A stretch of DNA of 23,174 nucleotides from Candidatus Sumerlaeota bacterium (GTDB lineage Bacteria; Sumerlaeota; Sumerlaeia; JADFCT01), in assembly GCA_026398575.1 (NCBI GenBank), contig JAPLSP010000471.1, positions 1 through 23,174 of the forward strand. Reading direction: 5' to 3'. This document shows, piece by piece, positions 1-7,742 of the stretch. Position numbers and translations under genes: made by a program. The stretch's first letter is position 1. Each line of letters opens with the position of its first letter. Below the pieces are notes generated by a model, which worked only from the letters and a program-made list of their open reading frames with translations, was not told the origin of the DNA and ran no database searches.

Positions 1-278
1 GGTCGAGCGCCAAGGCTCATGCGCAGGGCGCCAAAGACGAGTTGCTGAGTCCCAAGCGTCCGTTTCCGGCGCCGGAGCGGGTGGGTGATTGGTCAGCGTG
101 GTTGATGCAAGGTCTGAGCGAGGAAGAGTTGAATCGAATCCGGCAAAACACCCGCACAGGCCGGCCAAGCGGGGATGAGCCTTTCATTGAAAAACTGGAG
201 CGATTGTTGAAACGCCTCCTGCGCCCCATGAAACGAGGCCCCAAATCAAGGCAAGATGAAGAAAGCCAATTAATTTAA
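1..278 (+). pseudogene. RAYT (IS200-like, REP-associated tyrosine transposase) C-terminal end, cut by window edge
   Basis: The frame is open from base 3 to the TAA at 276-278, so the gene starts upstream of the window. The readable ~91 residues carry the typical C-terminal tail of RAYT proteins: a VGDW segment, a GLSEEELNRIRQNTRTGRP segment, then FIEKLERLLKRLLRP and a basic KRGPK end. The catalytic HUH/tyrosine domain would lie upstream and is not visible, so this may be an intact gene or a remnant. RAYTs are single-strand DNA transposases linked to REP hairpins. The stop codon lies in an AT-rich tail leading into AACCTGTCGCC (268-296), a motif shared with several other places in the window. 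A shorter, diverged copy of the same end lies in the same orientation at 18484-18705. Family assignment is from motif recognition. Confidence 0.7.
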
Positions 279-296
279 TAACCTGTCGCCGAAATC
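268..296 (+). repeat. RAYT-tail repeat (TTTAATAACCTGTCGCC)
   Basis: Tail of the RAYT reading frame. It overlaps the stop codon and continues into AACCTGTCGCCGAAAT. The same core, with CCTGTCCCC in place of CCTGTCGCC, recurs at about 3990-4029, 7441-7463 (reverse), 7628-7669, 12601-12626 (reverse) and 18711-18796. Confidence 0.65.
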
Positions 297-310
297 GAGT
301 GTCGCCGGTG

Positions 311-985
311 TTACTTCTTGGCGGCGGGCTTCCGCGTCACCGTTTCGCGTTGCTCAGCGGTCAAAATCACATTGTCTATGGCCCACTTCAAGCTTTTCTC
401 GATAGTGCTCCGGCCCTGTTTGGCCTTCTTGTCGTCGCCGGCGGATGCCGCAAGGTCCTTGGCCGCGATCAGGCAGGCGGACTTGACCTTGGCGGTTTGA
501 TCGTCGGTGAGGTTGGCCTTTTTATAACGGGGCAGTGTGGTCTGCGCCAGCTGCACGCCGGCCCAGATCACCTGTTGCTCCTCCGTGAGCGCCGCCAGGA
601 TGGCTTTGTCCGCTTCCGCAGTCGCCTGGGTGCGAGCCGTGGTCAAATCCTTGAGATCACTGGCCGCCTTCTTTTTGGCGGCTTCGTCGGTACCCTGGCG
701 CGCGGTCTTGGCCGCTTCGTCGGCGGCTTTGAGTTTCTCGGCGTTGGCCTTTTCCCATGTCTCCAAGGCTTCCATCTTGAGTTTGAATTTTTCCTTGATG
801 GCTTTCTGCTGTTCATCCGTCAGCTTGCATTCGCGGATGATGAGTTCCTGTTGTTCCTGCAAGGTTTCCTGCGCCGACTTTGGGCCGCGCGGGGCGGCAG
901 ACAGGATCGTGACGACGCCGGTGGCCAGTACCATCCCTAAAAAGATGGTGGCCAGTCGCTTCATGTTACGGGTTGGTTGATTCAT
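311..985 (-). CDS. Exported LTxxQ/Spy-CpxP-like periplasmic protein
   Basis: 224 residues. It has an N-terminal signal peptide (MKRLATIFLGMVLATGVVTI, then a small-residue site near SAAPRG). The mature part is almost entirely charged alpha helix: rich in Lys, Glu, Ala and Gln with no Cys. Three LT-(D/E)-(E/D)-Q type segments are visible (LTDEQQ, LTEEQQ, LTDDQ) plus a final LTAEQ. These are the hallmark of the LTxxQ motif family that includes CpxP and Spy, periplasmic stress proteins or chaperones. I infer an extracytoplasmic stress or binding role; the substrate is unknown. The first ATG (985) is preferred over Met8 because GAGGT lies about 10 bases upstream of it. It is read in the same direction as the gene starting at 3562, with a 117-base gap. 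Confidence 0.7.
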   Translation of the reverse strand: MNQPTRNMKRLATIFLGMVLATGVVTILSAAPRGPKSAQETLQEQQELIIRECKLTDEQQKAIKEKFKLKMEALETWEKANAEKLKAADEAAKTARQGTDEAAKKKAASDLKDLTTARTQATAEADKAILAALTEEQQVIWAGVQLAQTTLPRYKKANLTDDQTAKVKSACLIAAKDLAASAGDDKKAKQGRSTIEKSLKWAIDNVILTAEQRETVTRKPAAKK

Positions 986-1102
986 TGCTCAATACCTCGC
1001 GATTGAAGATCAATGGTTAGTTTACCATATAGCTGTGAGCCTATGTCTCTGTCGGCCTCGAGTCAAGCCACATTAAATCCGATTTGAACCGCCGCTGGTG
1101 GA

Positions 1103-3562
1103 TCAGTCCTTGAGGCGCGGAGTGTTTGCGCTTTGGACCGCGATTTCAGACGTTGGCCGCCACCACAGGGACTGCCAATAGGCGCGGTCGGTGGCATAGA
1201 CGTCCACGGAGTCTTTCGCCAAGTTGAAATCGCGCGGGAGAATACCGTAGCGTTTCATTTCGCGGACATAGGGGAATTGCGGTTTGAAGCCGGCCATGTC
1301 GAATCTCTTGATTTCTTCCAGGCGGCTCTGAGCCTTGCGGATGGCGTCGAGCATATTGACATAATCCGGATGCTGCGTATCGGCGAATATAGCGGCGCCG
1401 CGCTCCTTGTCGCGGCATAGCCCTAAGCCGCCGGCGGATTTGGCCAGCGGCGCCATGAGGGCCAGGGATTTTTCCGGGCGCGTGAGATTCAGGGCCAGTT
1501 CTCCATCACCGATAGGGTTGCGGCCATGGCACGCGGCGCAGCGGCTTGTGATCGCGGCATCCAGCCTGACGGGCGACATCCCGCTGCCGAGAGCGGCGTA
1601 AGTCCCGGCGTAGGGGGCGCCGCTCTCGATCCAAAGTCGGACTTTTTTCAATTCGACCGGTGAGAGCGTGGCGCAGATGTTTTTCTCCAGGAGCCGTTGC
1701 ATCAACCGGCTGGCCGAGCTGCCGATGCCCCGGGGCGGCTTGTCGCCATCCTTGTCCCGCCCGTGGCTGACGAGGTCGCGGGACATCAGTCCCGTGTATG
1801 CGTGGGAGAAAATCGGGCCATGATCGCCGGTGAGGACCAATTTGGCGGCGCGTTGCTCGTCGTTGTGGCAGGCGACACAGTGCCGGTCCAAAATCGGCTG
1901 GATGTCACGCGGAAAATCAAACACGTCCGGTACGTCCGGAATTGGCTCGATCCGGCTGGGGGGATGGTTCACCGCCGCCAGCGGCCGGGCGGACTGTGCG
2001 CGGGCGGCGCCTGTGCGGTTTTCGTGGCAGCCAACACACGACAGGGTTTCTCCGGGCATGACCGTCAGAAAACTTTGCATGCGTTTGACCGAAAGATCGT
2101 GTTCGTCCAGCGCGACAAAGAACAGGCTGCGCAGCGCGGGCAACTCGATATACGCCGAGCCGTCCGGTTCCACCGGCACGGTCCCCAGGATGCGAGGCAA
2201 GGTGAAGGTGCCGCCGTAGCTGATCGGTTCCATCGTGCCGGAGTGGTTGACGGGCTTGGGCAGCGTTTCCATGACCAGCAGTTTCTTGATCTCGCCGGGC
2301 TTGACCCCTTGCATGTTGCGGCCGCGCATCACGTCTTGCAGCACCACGTAACCGGTCTTTTCACCCAGCATGGCTTTTGCGGGAATGACGTGCTCCCGGG
2401 CGCGGCGGCAGACGGGGCGCGGCTCCTGCAACCACGCTTGTGCGCCGCCGGTTTCGGGCAGCGCATAAATCTCCTCCGTGTGTCCGCGTCCATCCGTCAC
2501 ATAGAGGCTCCGCTCGCTGGCGAACAGCACGCAATCCGCGGCGACCGGATAGGGATCGCGGCACTCGCTCAGCCGCTTTGCGAACGGCTCGCCGAGCGCC
2601 AGTGGTCGGGCGAAGGACTGGTCATCCGGTCCGTGGTTGGGATCCACGATAGTCAACCGTCCGCCGTGCTCCTTCTTGCCATGACCGGGTGAAAAGACGG
2701 AGATGACTTTATCCGTGCCGGGAATCGGTTTGGCATCCAGCATCACCGTTCCGGGATGTTGGTTGCCGTAATAAACCATCTGCCCGGTCCCGTCCGGGTT
2801 CATGGTCCAGAGATGATGATAACTGACCCGGCTGCGGTCCACGTACTCCCAGCGCATGTACAGGATGCGCCCGTCCGGCAGCAGCCACGGCGTGTTGTCC
2901 TGCTCGCAATTGGCCGAGAGCGGGCGCACGTTGCCGCCTTGGGCATCGCACCGGTAGAGGATGGCCACCTGCGTGAACCAGCACTGCACCCAGCGATGGC
3001 AGCGCGAGGAACCGAACACCAGATCCCCATCCGGCAGATAGATAGGCTCGATGTCATCATACGGGCCGTCGGTAATCTGCCGCAGCCCGGCGCCATCCAG
3101 GTTCATCTCATACAAGTGGAAATACGGCGTGCCGCCCTTGCGATACGAGAAGAGCACCTTGCGTCCGTCGTAATGCACCTGGGGATCGCGCACCGAGCCG
3201 GTGGCGTCGGCGAGTAAATCCCGCGCCTGACCGGTGGCCAGGTCAAGCAGGCACAAGCGCGAACCGTTCTCCGTGTACATCGGGCGATCGGCGTCGCCGG
3301 ACTGATAACCAAAATTGGCGTACCAATGGCCGTCCTTGCCGGGGACGCGGGTGGTGAAGATGACGGTCGGCGCCTTCGCCAGCGGCCCCCGAAGCATGGC
3401 CGCCAGCAACTCCGTTGACGGCACGGCGGAAACCGGCGGGGGCGCCGCGGAAACGGGCGGAAGGGCGGACAGCAAAACCGCGGCGAAAAGGAAACCCAAC
3501 CGCAACACCCCGTTCAAGAAGCGCCGTCCCAGGCTGCCTGCGCTGATTTGCCGGCTGGACAT
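1103..3562 (-). CDS. Exported HzsA-related beta-propeller / multiheme c-type cytochrome protein
   Basis: About 819 residues from the ATG at 3562; a TTG two codons upstream is also open. I chose the ATG, although no good ribosome site is visible for either. The N-terminus is a signal peptide (hydrophobic VLRLGFLFAAVLLSALPPVSA). Residues ~60-370 contain TolB/WD40-like PD40 blades (repeated DG-x-x-(I/L)-x-(F/Y) and NxDGTG motifs). A middle segment, VPVEPDGSAYIELPALRSLF, is typical of the hydrazine synthase alpha-subunit middle domain (HzsA_mid). Three CxxCH heme-binding motifs follow: CVGCH (about residue 509), CVACH (562) and CAACH (675). Such proteins are common in PVC bacteria as periplasmic proteins of unknown substrate. 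Similarity to HzsA does not mean hydrazine synthesis or anammox, since no other anammox gene is present. Heme attachment implies export through Sec and a cytochrome c maturation system elsewhere. Confidence 0.8.
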   Translation of the reverse strand: MSSRQISAGSLGRRFLNGVLRLGFLFAAVLLSALPPVSAAPPPVSAVPSTELLAAMLRGPLAKAPTVIFTTRVPGKDGHWYANFGYQSGDADRPMYTENGSRLCLLDLATGQARDLLADATGSVRDPQVHYDGRKVLFSYRKGGTPYFHLYEMNLDGAGLRQITDGPYDDIEPIYLPDGDLVFGSSRCHRWVQCWFTQVAILYRCDAQGGNVRPLSANCEQDNTPWLLPDGRILYMRWEYVDRSRVSYHHLWTMNPDGTGQMVYYGNQHPGTVMLDAKPIPGTDKVISVFSPGHGKKEHGGRLTIVDPNHGPDDQSFARPLALGEPFAKRLSECRDPYPVAADCVLFASERSLYVTDGRGHTEEIYALPETGGAQAWLQEPRPVCRRAREHVIPAKAMLGEKTGYVVLQDVMRGRNMQGVKPGEIKKLLVMETLPKPVNHSGTMEPISYGGTFTLPRILGTVPVEPDGSAYIELPALRSLFFVALDEHDLSVKRMQSFLTVMPGETLSCVGCHENRTGAARAQSARPLAAVNHPPSRIEPIPDVPDVFDFPRDIQPILDRHCVACHNDEQRAAKLVLTGDHGPIFSHAYTGLMSRDLVSHGRDKDGDKPPRGIGSSASRLMQRLLEKNICATLSPVELKKVRLWIESGAPYAGTYAALGSGMSPVRLDAAITSRCAACHGRNPIGDGELALNLTRPEKSLALMAPLAKSAGGLGLCRDKERGAAIFADTQHPDYVNMLDAIRKAQSRLEEIKRFDMAGFKPQFPYVREMKRYGILPRDFNLAKDSVDVYATDRAYWQSLWWRPTSEIAVQSANTPRLKD

Positions 3563-3624
3563 GGGCAAACCATTGCAAATTCAGAGCCAGCGGGAAAGGC
3601 TAAAATCTGGGGGAAACAAGCCAT

Positions 3625-3864
3625 GGGGGCACTCCAGAATTCCGGTCCTGTATTCGCCGAAATTCGCCGCCACCATCGGGCCTTGTGCCGGTGGAGCGGT
3701 GATTTTGCGCTAGAAGTGACCGCTTTTCTCTCGTCGCCACCACTGGGCCTTGTGCCAGTGGAGCGATGATTGAAGGCTAAAATCACAGCCTGCAAAGATA
3801 ATCATCGCTCCACCGGCACAAGGCCCGGTGGTGGCGACGGGCCTCGGAATTCTGGATTGCACCC
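3625..3864. repeat. Composite REP/BIME-like inverted repeat with three hairpins
   Basis: The outer arms, GGGGGCACTCCAGAATTCCG (3625-3644) and the reverse complement of 3845-3864, match at 17 of 20 positions. Inside are three ~41-base units: two forward (3665-3706, 3731-3772) and one inverted (3800-3840), each reading CGNCGCCACCA-hairpin-AGCGRTGATT. Each unit can form a 7-bp stem around a GCCTTGTG loop: CCATCGG/CCGGTGG (with one T-G pair), CCACTGG/CCAGTGG, and CCACCGG/CCGGTGG. The paired changes between units keep the stem. This is the arrangement expected of REP sequences mobilised by RAYT transposases, whose remnants lie at both ends of the window; the link to those particular RAYTs is inferred. 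Confidence 0.75.
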
Positions 3865-4209
3865 ACAAGCCACAGATCGAGAAAGTATTTTATACCGGCG
3901 GACAGAGCGCCGTCTATCAGAGCCAAACCTATGACGCGAACCGTTTGGTCGGCTCTCAAGCGGTAGCCATGAGCTCTGGAACAGCAGTTAATTCTCCTGT
4001 CCCCTTAATAATTCTCCTGTCCCCTTAATTAAAAAAAGGACATTCCCTTACGGGATAAAGTATGGGGACGTTCACCGCGAGATACCGATAAACGTCTTCG
4101 TGCCTCATAGAGAAGTTTGAACAAGCCTGAATCGGGCTTGACAACCGCGCAGGAATTAGAAGCAAAATGCTCCCCATGGAAGGCGAAATGGTTGGGCGTG
4201 AGAAATAAT
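3865..4209. other. Gene-poor stretch before the serine hydrolase-NamZ gene
   Basis: No convincing gene is seen. It contains a perfect tandem duplication of a 20-base unit, AATTCTCCTGTCCCCTTAAT (3990-4009 and 4010-4029), a doubled form of the RAYT-tail motif. A small inverted repeat, CAAGCC...GGCTTG, lies near 4122-4140. A TTG-initiated extension of the downstream gene to 4117 is open but has no recognisable protein features. Confidence 0.5.
3990..4029 (+). repeat. Tandem duplicated CCTGTCCCC RAYT-tail repeat
   Basis: Two identical head-to-tail 20-base units, each containing CTCCTGTCCCCTTAAT. They match the end of both RAYT remnants (CCTGTCGCC at 283, CCTGTCCCC at 18725). Confidence 0.8.
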
Positions 4210-6636
4210 ATGCGGCGACGGAATTTCATCAAGCTGAGCCTGGCCGGCGCATTTGCGCTGGCCTACCAGGGGTGCGCGCGCTTTCCGCTGGCGCCGGGGC
4301 GGTCGCCGATTCAGGCTTCGTTGCGCGAGGCGCTGCAGGCGACGCTGCGCGGCTGCGTCGAGCGCCACGAAATCCCCGGGGCGGTCGCGCTGGTGCAGAG
4401 CCACGGCAAGCAGCTGTTTCACGAAGCCTTCGGCGTGGCCTGCCTGAGAGAGGAAAGCCCGACGAAAAAGGTCGTGGCGATGCGCGCCGGCACGCGGTTC
4501 GACTTGGCGTCGCTGACTAAAATGGTGGCCACGACCACAGCGATCCTTACGCTGCGCGACCGCGGGCTGCTCGACCTGGATGACACGGTGGGCAAGTTCC
4601 TGAAGCCGATCGCGGACTCCAACAAGAAAGAGATCACCCTCCGGCAGTGCCTGACGCACTGCTCGGGACTGGCGCCGTTCCGGCTTTATTACAAGGAGCT
4701 GTGCGGGCGCGAAGCCTACCTGAAGGCCATCACCGCCGATCCCTTCCAATACCAGACCGGCGCCAAGTGGGTTTACAGCGACCTGGGATTCATCCTGCTG
4801 GGGCTGGTGGTCGAGGCGGTCGCGGGCGAGCCGCTGGACGACTACGCGCGCAAGCACATTTTCGAGCCGCTGGGGATGAAGCACACCGGCTACGTGCGCA
4901 TGGGGGCGGATGGAAAAAGGGATCCCACGTCGCTTCCGGCGGAAGCAACCTACTACGCGGCGACGGAGCGCTGCCCGTGGCGCAAGCGGCTGATCATCGG
5001 CGAGGTTCACGACGAAAACGCCTGGGCGCTGGGCGGCGTGGCGGGGCACGCGGGGCTGTTCTCGACCGCGGAAGATTTGTCCAAATTCTGCGAAATGCTG
5101 CTGGGCCAGGGCGAGGCCCGCGGCGCGCGCGTGCTGGCGCCGGATTCCGTCGCGCTGCTGTGCCGGCCGCAAATCTTGGGGCTAAATCCGCTGCAGTGCA
5201 TCGGCTGGCGGCTGCGCGCTTCACTGGAATCGCCCATTGGGTTCCTGGGCGGCGCGCGGGCTTTCGGCCATACCGGGTTCACCGGCACGAACATCTGGAT
5301 TGACCCGGATAACCAGGTCTTTTCGATCCTGCTGACCAACGCCGTGCACCCCGAGCGCGCCAGGATGCAGCCCGCCAACGCGCGCCGTGGAGTCGCCCGG
5401 CAAATCGTGGAGACGCTAAAGCAGGCGCCGGAAAAGGTGATGACCGGGCTGGACGTGCTCGAGGCGGAGGGCTTCGCGCGGCTGCGCGGCAAACGCGTGG
5501 CCGTGGTCACCAACCAGTCCGGGGTCAATGCCAAGGGAGCGCACGGAATTGACCTGATGACGAAGGCCGGAGTGAAAGTCACGGCGATCTTCACGCCCGA
5601 GCACGGCTTCGGCGTTGCGCCCGCCGGCGCGAAAGTCGGCGACTCCAAACGCGGCGATATCCCGATCTACAGCCTTTATGGCCCGCGTCGCGCTCCCGAG
5701 GAAAAGATGGCCGGCCTGTTCGACGTGCTGGTTTACGACATCCAGGACATCGGGGCGCGTTTTTACACTTACATCTGGACGCTGTTTTCGGCGCAGGCGT
5801 TCTGCGCGAAGGCGGGACGACCGCTCATGGTGCTGGACCGGCCCAACCCGCTGGGCGGCGCCAAGACCGAAGGTCCGGTGCTCGAACCTGCGTTTTCATC
5901 CTCCGTCGGGCTCAAGCCGCTGCCGACGCGCTATGGGCTGACCTGCGGCGAGTTGGCCACGCTCTTCAACCAGCAGGGCTGGCTCGAGGGCGGCGGCATG
6001 GCGGCGCTGGAGGTCGTTAAAATGCAGGGTTGGCGGCGCGAGATGCGGTGGCGCCAGATTGACTTGCCGTGGATCCCCCCCTCGCCCAACATCCCCACCT
6101 GGGACTCGGTCGCGGTCTATCCGGGCACGTGCATTTTCGAAGGGACGAGCTGGAGCGAGGGGCGCGGAACCGACGTGCCGTTCCAGATGGTCGGGGGGCC
6201 GGGGATAGACGAGAAGCGGCTGGCAAAAGAGTTGAACAAAATGGATCTTCCGGGCTGCCGGTTCCTGCCGATGGTTTTCACGCCGCGTCCCAACGCCGGG
6301 GCGCCCAAACCCAAGCTCGAGGGCAAGGCGTGCGGCGGAGTGTTCGTGCGCGTGGATGACTGCGATGCGTTTGATTCGGTGAAGACCGGACTGGCCGTGC
6401 TGATGACGATGCGGGCGCAGGCGCCGGATTCATTCAAATGGAGCGCCTCGCATTTCGACCGGCTGATGGGGACGGACACAGTGCGCAAGCAGATCGAAGC
6501 CGGGGCATCGCTGAAAGAAATCACAAAGCCGTGGGCCAAAGGATTGGAGGATTTCGAAAAGCTCCGGCGCACGGCGTTGATTTATAATTTCGCGGACATC
6601 CATGATAAGAGCGTGTGCGAAAAGAGCTTTATCTGA
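4210..6636 (+). CDS. Tat-exported putative lipoprotein: class C beta-lactamase-like serine hydrolase fused to NamZ (DUF1343) exo-beta-N-acetylmuramidase
   Basis: 808 residues from the ATG at 4210, chosen because it begins with a twin-arginine signal (MRRRNFIKLSLAGAFALAYQ) ending in a lipobox-like AYQGC (Cys22). Residues ~35-400 are a beta-lactamase/penicillin-binding-type serine hydrolase: SLTK (101-104, SxxK nucleophile), YSD (189-191) and HTGFTG (354-359). From ~412 a NamZ/DUF1343 domain begins: VAVVTNQSGV, FTPEHGFG (461-468), DIQDIGARFYTYIWTL, LDRPNPLGG and FEGTSWSEGRGTDVPFQ. NamZ (GH171) enzymes remove terminal N-acetylmuramic acid from peptidoglycan fragments. The fusion suggests combined peptide and glycan processing of cell-wall material outside the cytoplasm, possibly recycling; the hydrolase substrate is unknown. 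The last residues (SVCEKSFI and the stop) are encoded by a dispersed repeat, so the original C-terminus was probably near the preceding ALIYN. Confidence 0.85.
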   Translation: MRRRNFIKLSLAGAFALAYQGCARFPLAPGRSPIQASLREALQATLRGCVERHEIPGAVALVQSHGKQLFHEAFGVACLREESPTKKVVAMRAGTRFDLASLTKMVATTTAILTLRDRGLLDLDDTVGKFLKPIADSNKKEITLRQCLTHCSGLAPFRLYYKELCGREAYLKAITADPFQYQTGAKWVYSDLGFILLGLVVEAVAGEPLDDYARKHIFEPLGMKHTGYVRMGADGKRDPTSLPAEATYYAATERCPWRKRLIIGEVHDENAWALGGVAGHAGLFSTAEDLSKFCEMLLGQGEARGARVLAPDSVALLCRPQILGLNPLQCIGWRLRASLESPIGFLGGARAFGHTGFTGTNIWIDPDNQVFSILLTNAVHPERARMQPANARRGVARQIVETLKQAPEKVMTGLDVLEAEGFARLRGKRVAVVTNQSGVNAKGAHGIDLMTKAGVKVTAIFTPEHGFGVAPAGAKVGDSKRGDIPIYSLYGPRRAPEEKMAGLFDVLVYDIQDIGARFYTYIWTLFSAQAFCAKAGRPLMVLDRPNPLGGAKTEGPVLEPAFSSSVGLKPLPTRYGLTCGELATLFNQQGWLEGGGMAALEVVKMQGWRREMRWRQIDLPWIPPSPNIPTWDSVAVYPGTCIFEGTSWSEGRGTDVPFQMVGGPGIDEKRLAKELNKMDLPGCRFLPMVFTPRPNAGAPKPKLEGKACGGVFVRVDDCDAFDSVKTGLAVLMTMRAQAPDSFKWSASHFDRLMGTDTVRKQIEAGASLKEITKPWAKGLEDFEKLRRTALIYNFADIHDKSVCEKSFI

Positions 6637-6677
6637 GGTGTTTCCTGCATAAAAGCGCCGGCGGTTGGGCGTTTTAT
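6610..6677. repeat. Dispersed repeat copy with hairpin, overlapping the 3' end of the NamZ fusion gene
   Basis: AGCGTGTGCGAAAAG, then CTGAGGTGTTTCCTGCATAAAAG, then GGGCGTTTTAT. This closely matches the reverse complement of 14650-14725. The internal part (ATAAAAGCGCC ... GGGCGTTTTAT) can fold into a stem-loop and may act as a bidirectional terminator between the convergent NamZ fusion (ends 6636) and hicA (ends 6674). Confidence 0.7.
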
Positions 6678-6904
6678 AGCAATTCCTTAAACTGCGTGGG
6701 AGTGAGCTTCAGATCGTCAATGATGCCGTAAAGCGTTTTGGGTTTTATGTCGCGCCCGACATGTATGGGAATCACTACGCGCGCCTTGTCGGATGCGCGA
6801 TAATACACGGCATGACTGCCGGATTGCCGATCCAGCTCGAAACCCAGCCGGACCACGACGCGAACCAGATCCTTGGCCTTGATCTGCGGAAGAAAAGGAC
6901 TCAT
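6674..6904 (-). CDS. hicA: HicA-family mRNA interferase toxin
   Basis: 76 residues, the usual size for HicA/YcfA. The core double-stranded-RNA-binding-like fold is recognisable: the segment DLVRVVVRLGFELDRQSGSH contains the GSH motif with the catalytic-type His, followed by VIPIHVGRDIKPKTLYGIIDDL (P-x-H-x-G-x-x-I-K-x-x-T-L). HicA cleaves mRNA in the cytoplasm and is neutralised by HicB. Its ATG overlaps the TGA of hicB in an ATGA junction (6901-6904), so the two are translationally coupled. The order is antitoxin first. The gene looks intact. Confidence 0.9.
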   Translation of the reverse strand: MSPFLPQIKAKDLVRVVVRLGFELDRQSGSHAVYYRASDKARVVIPIHVGRDIKPKTLYGIIDDLKLTPTQFKELL

Positions 6905-7122
6905 GCGGCAATTCGAATCGGCTTGATGACAAGATCTTCAGAGGGGACAGTCTCGGAATGCGCCTTGAGACTTTCAATGTACAGCCTGATTGCATCCGTG
7001 ATGTTATCCACCGTTTCCTCGTAAGTATCGCCCTGAGAATGGCATCCAGGAAGCGCAGGGCACGACGCATGATATCCGCCGTCTTTTTCCCGTTCTATGA
7101 TGCTCGTGTAATGATACTCCAT
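6901..7122 (-). CDS. hicB: HicB-family antitoxin
   Basis: 73 residues from the ATG at 7122, which is preceded by a strong GGGAGG ribosome site 7 bases upstream. The longer open frame to 7242 has no such site. The sequence is a typical short HicB partial RNase H-like domain: YTSIIEREKDGGYHASCPALPGCHSQGDTYEETVDNITDAI. The residues G-Y-x-A-x-x-P-x-L-P-G-C-x-x-x-G-x-T are diagnostic. No separate DNA-binding domain is evident after it (it ends VIKPIRIAA), so autoregulation, if any, must use another route. Together with hicA it forms a type II toxin-antitoxin module. Confidence 0.9.
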   Translation of the reverse strand: MEYHYTSIIEREKDGGYHASCPALPGCHSQGDTYEETVDNITDAIRLYIESLKAHSETVPSEDLVIKPIRIAA

Positions 7123-7238
7123 GGCAAAACCTCCCTGCCTGCGATGATGACGATGGCAAAAACAATGACGATAGCGAGATAGGAGGAACGGCGCCTCTCT
7201 CGCACAACCAGCAGTATCACATGCCGCGCGTTGCCGGC

Positions 7239-7457
7239 TCAAGCCTTATTGAACGAAGCGAGCGCCCGCCGGTGGATGAGGACATTCTTTGACCAGCCGA
7301 ACTTGCGAGTCATGCGGATGTAGAACTCGCGCTCCAAGGGTTCCTTGCAGCGCTGGAGAATGATGAGATTGTGAGTCCAGGCGATTAGTGCAACCAGTGG
7401 TTGCACTTTTGCAGCGCTGCAATAGGCCAGGTATAATTCCAGGAACAGGTTATTAAA
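7239..7457 (-). pseudogene. Remnant of a YhcG-like (DUF1016, PD-(D/E)XK) nuclease, N-terminal region
   Basis: Reading the minus strand from 7457 to the TGA at 7239-7241 gives 72 residues that include AWTHNLIILQRCKEPLEREF followed by YIRMTRKFGWSKNVLIH. This is the conserved N-terminal (DUF1016_N) signature of YhcG-type proteins. After VLIH the frame ends in RRALASFNKA and stop, where the family normally continues with a Q-I-E linker into the C-terminal nuclease domain. Upstream, an in-frame TAA at 7458-7460 lies inside a reverse RAYT-tail motif. The gene is therefore broken on both sides: no start codon and no nuclease domain. YhcG proteins are often accessory to mobile or restriction loci, which fits the neighbours. 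Confidence 0.7.
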
Positions 7458-7463
7458 TTACCC
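7441..7463 (-). repeat. RAYT-tail-like repeat inside the YhcG remnant
   Basis: The reverse complement reads GGTAATTTAATAACCTGTTCC. It shares AATTTAATAACCTGT with 272-286 and, apart from one base, with 18715-18729. It supplies the stop codon that interrupts the YhcG remnant. Confidence 0.5.
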
Positions 7464-7627
7464 GAACCGCAACAAACCGCGCGAGAGAAAACGCAGGCCC
7501 AGGTCTTACGCTTGGCCTTACGCTCTGTTAACTTGGCGCCGATCCTTCTACAAAGAAACCGCACATCGAAATCGCTGGAAGCCTGCCAAAGCATAAGTCA
7601 GCACCATTCAGCCCTGACCCCGCCCGC

Positions 7628-7669
7628 TAATTATTCACCTGTCCCCGAAATTGTGTCCCCGAAATTGAC
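7628..7669 (+). repeat. CCTGTCCCCGAAATT RAYT-tail repeat
   Basis: TAATTATTCACCTGTCCCCG followed by AAATT, then a second GTGTCCCCGAAATT. It stands just downstream of the MBL gene end (7743) and is inverted relative to the copy at 12601-12626, so the two copies bracket the three-gene module. The rest of 7464-7742 shows no convincing gene. Confidence 0.65.
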
Positions 7670-7742
7670 GAAAACTTATCAAAGATGTCCCGGGAGTTCG
7701 GCATTTATTCTTCACTTGTCCCGGAGTATCCGGAAATTATTG

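Noticed and set aside
299..980. Long plus-strand frames (213 and 147 codons) opposite the LTxxQ gene
   Set aside because: The minus-strand protein has a signal peptide, family motifs and a ribosome site; the plus frames are GC-driven shadows with skewed composition.
1103..3562. True hydrazine synthase subunit implying anammox metabolism
   Set aside because: Only the HzsA-like domain layout is shared; no HzsB/C or other anammox gene is visible and the family is widespread in non-anammox PVC bacteria.
3665..3840. Possible CRISPR array from the repeated CCTTGTGCC units
   Set aside because: There are only three units, one inverted, with unequal spacing and strong hairpins; they fit REP/BIME elements and no cas gene is present.
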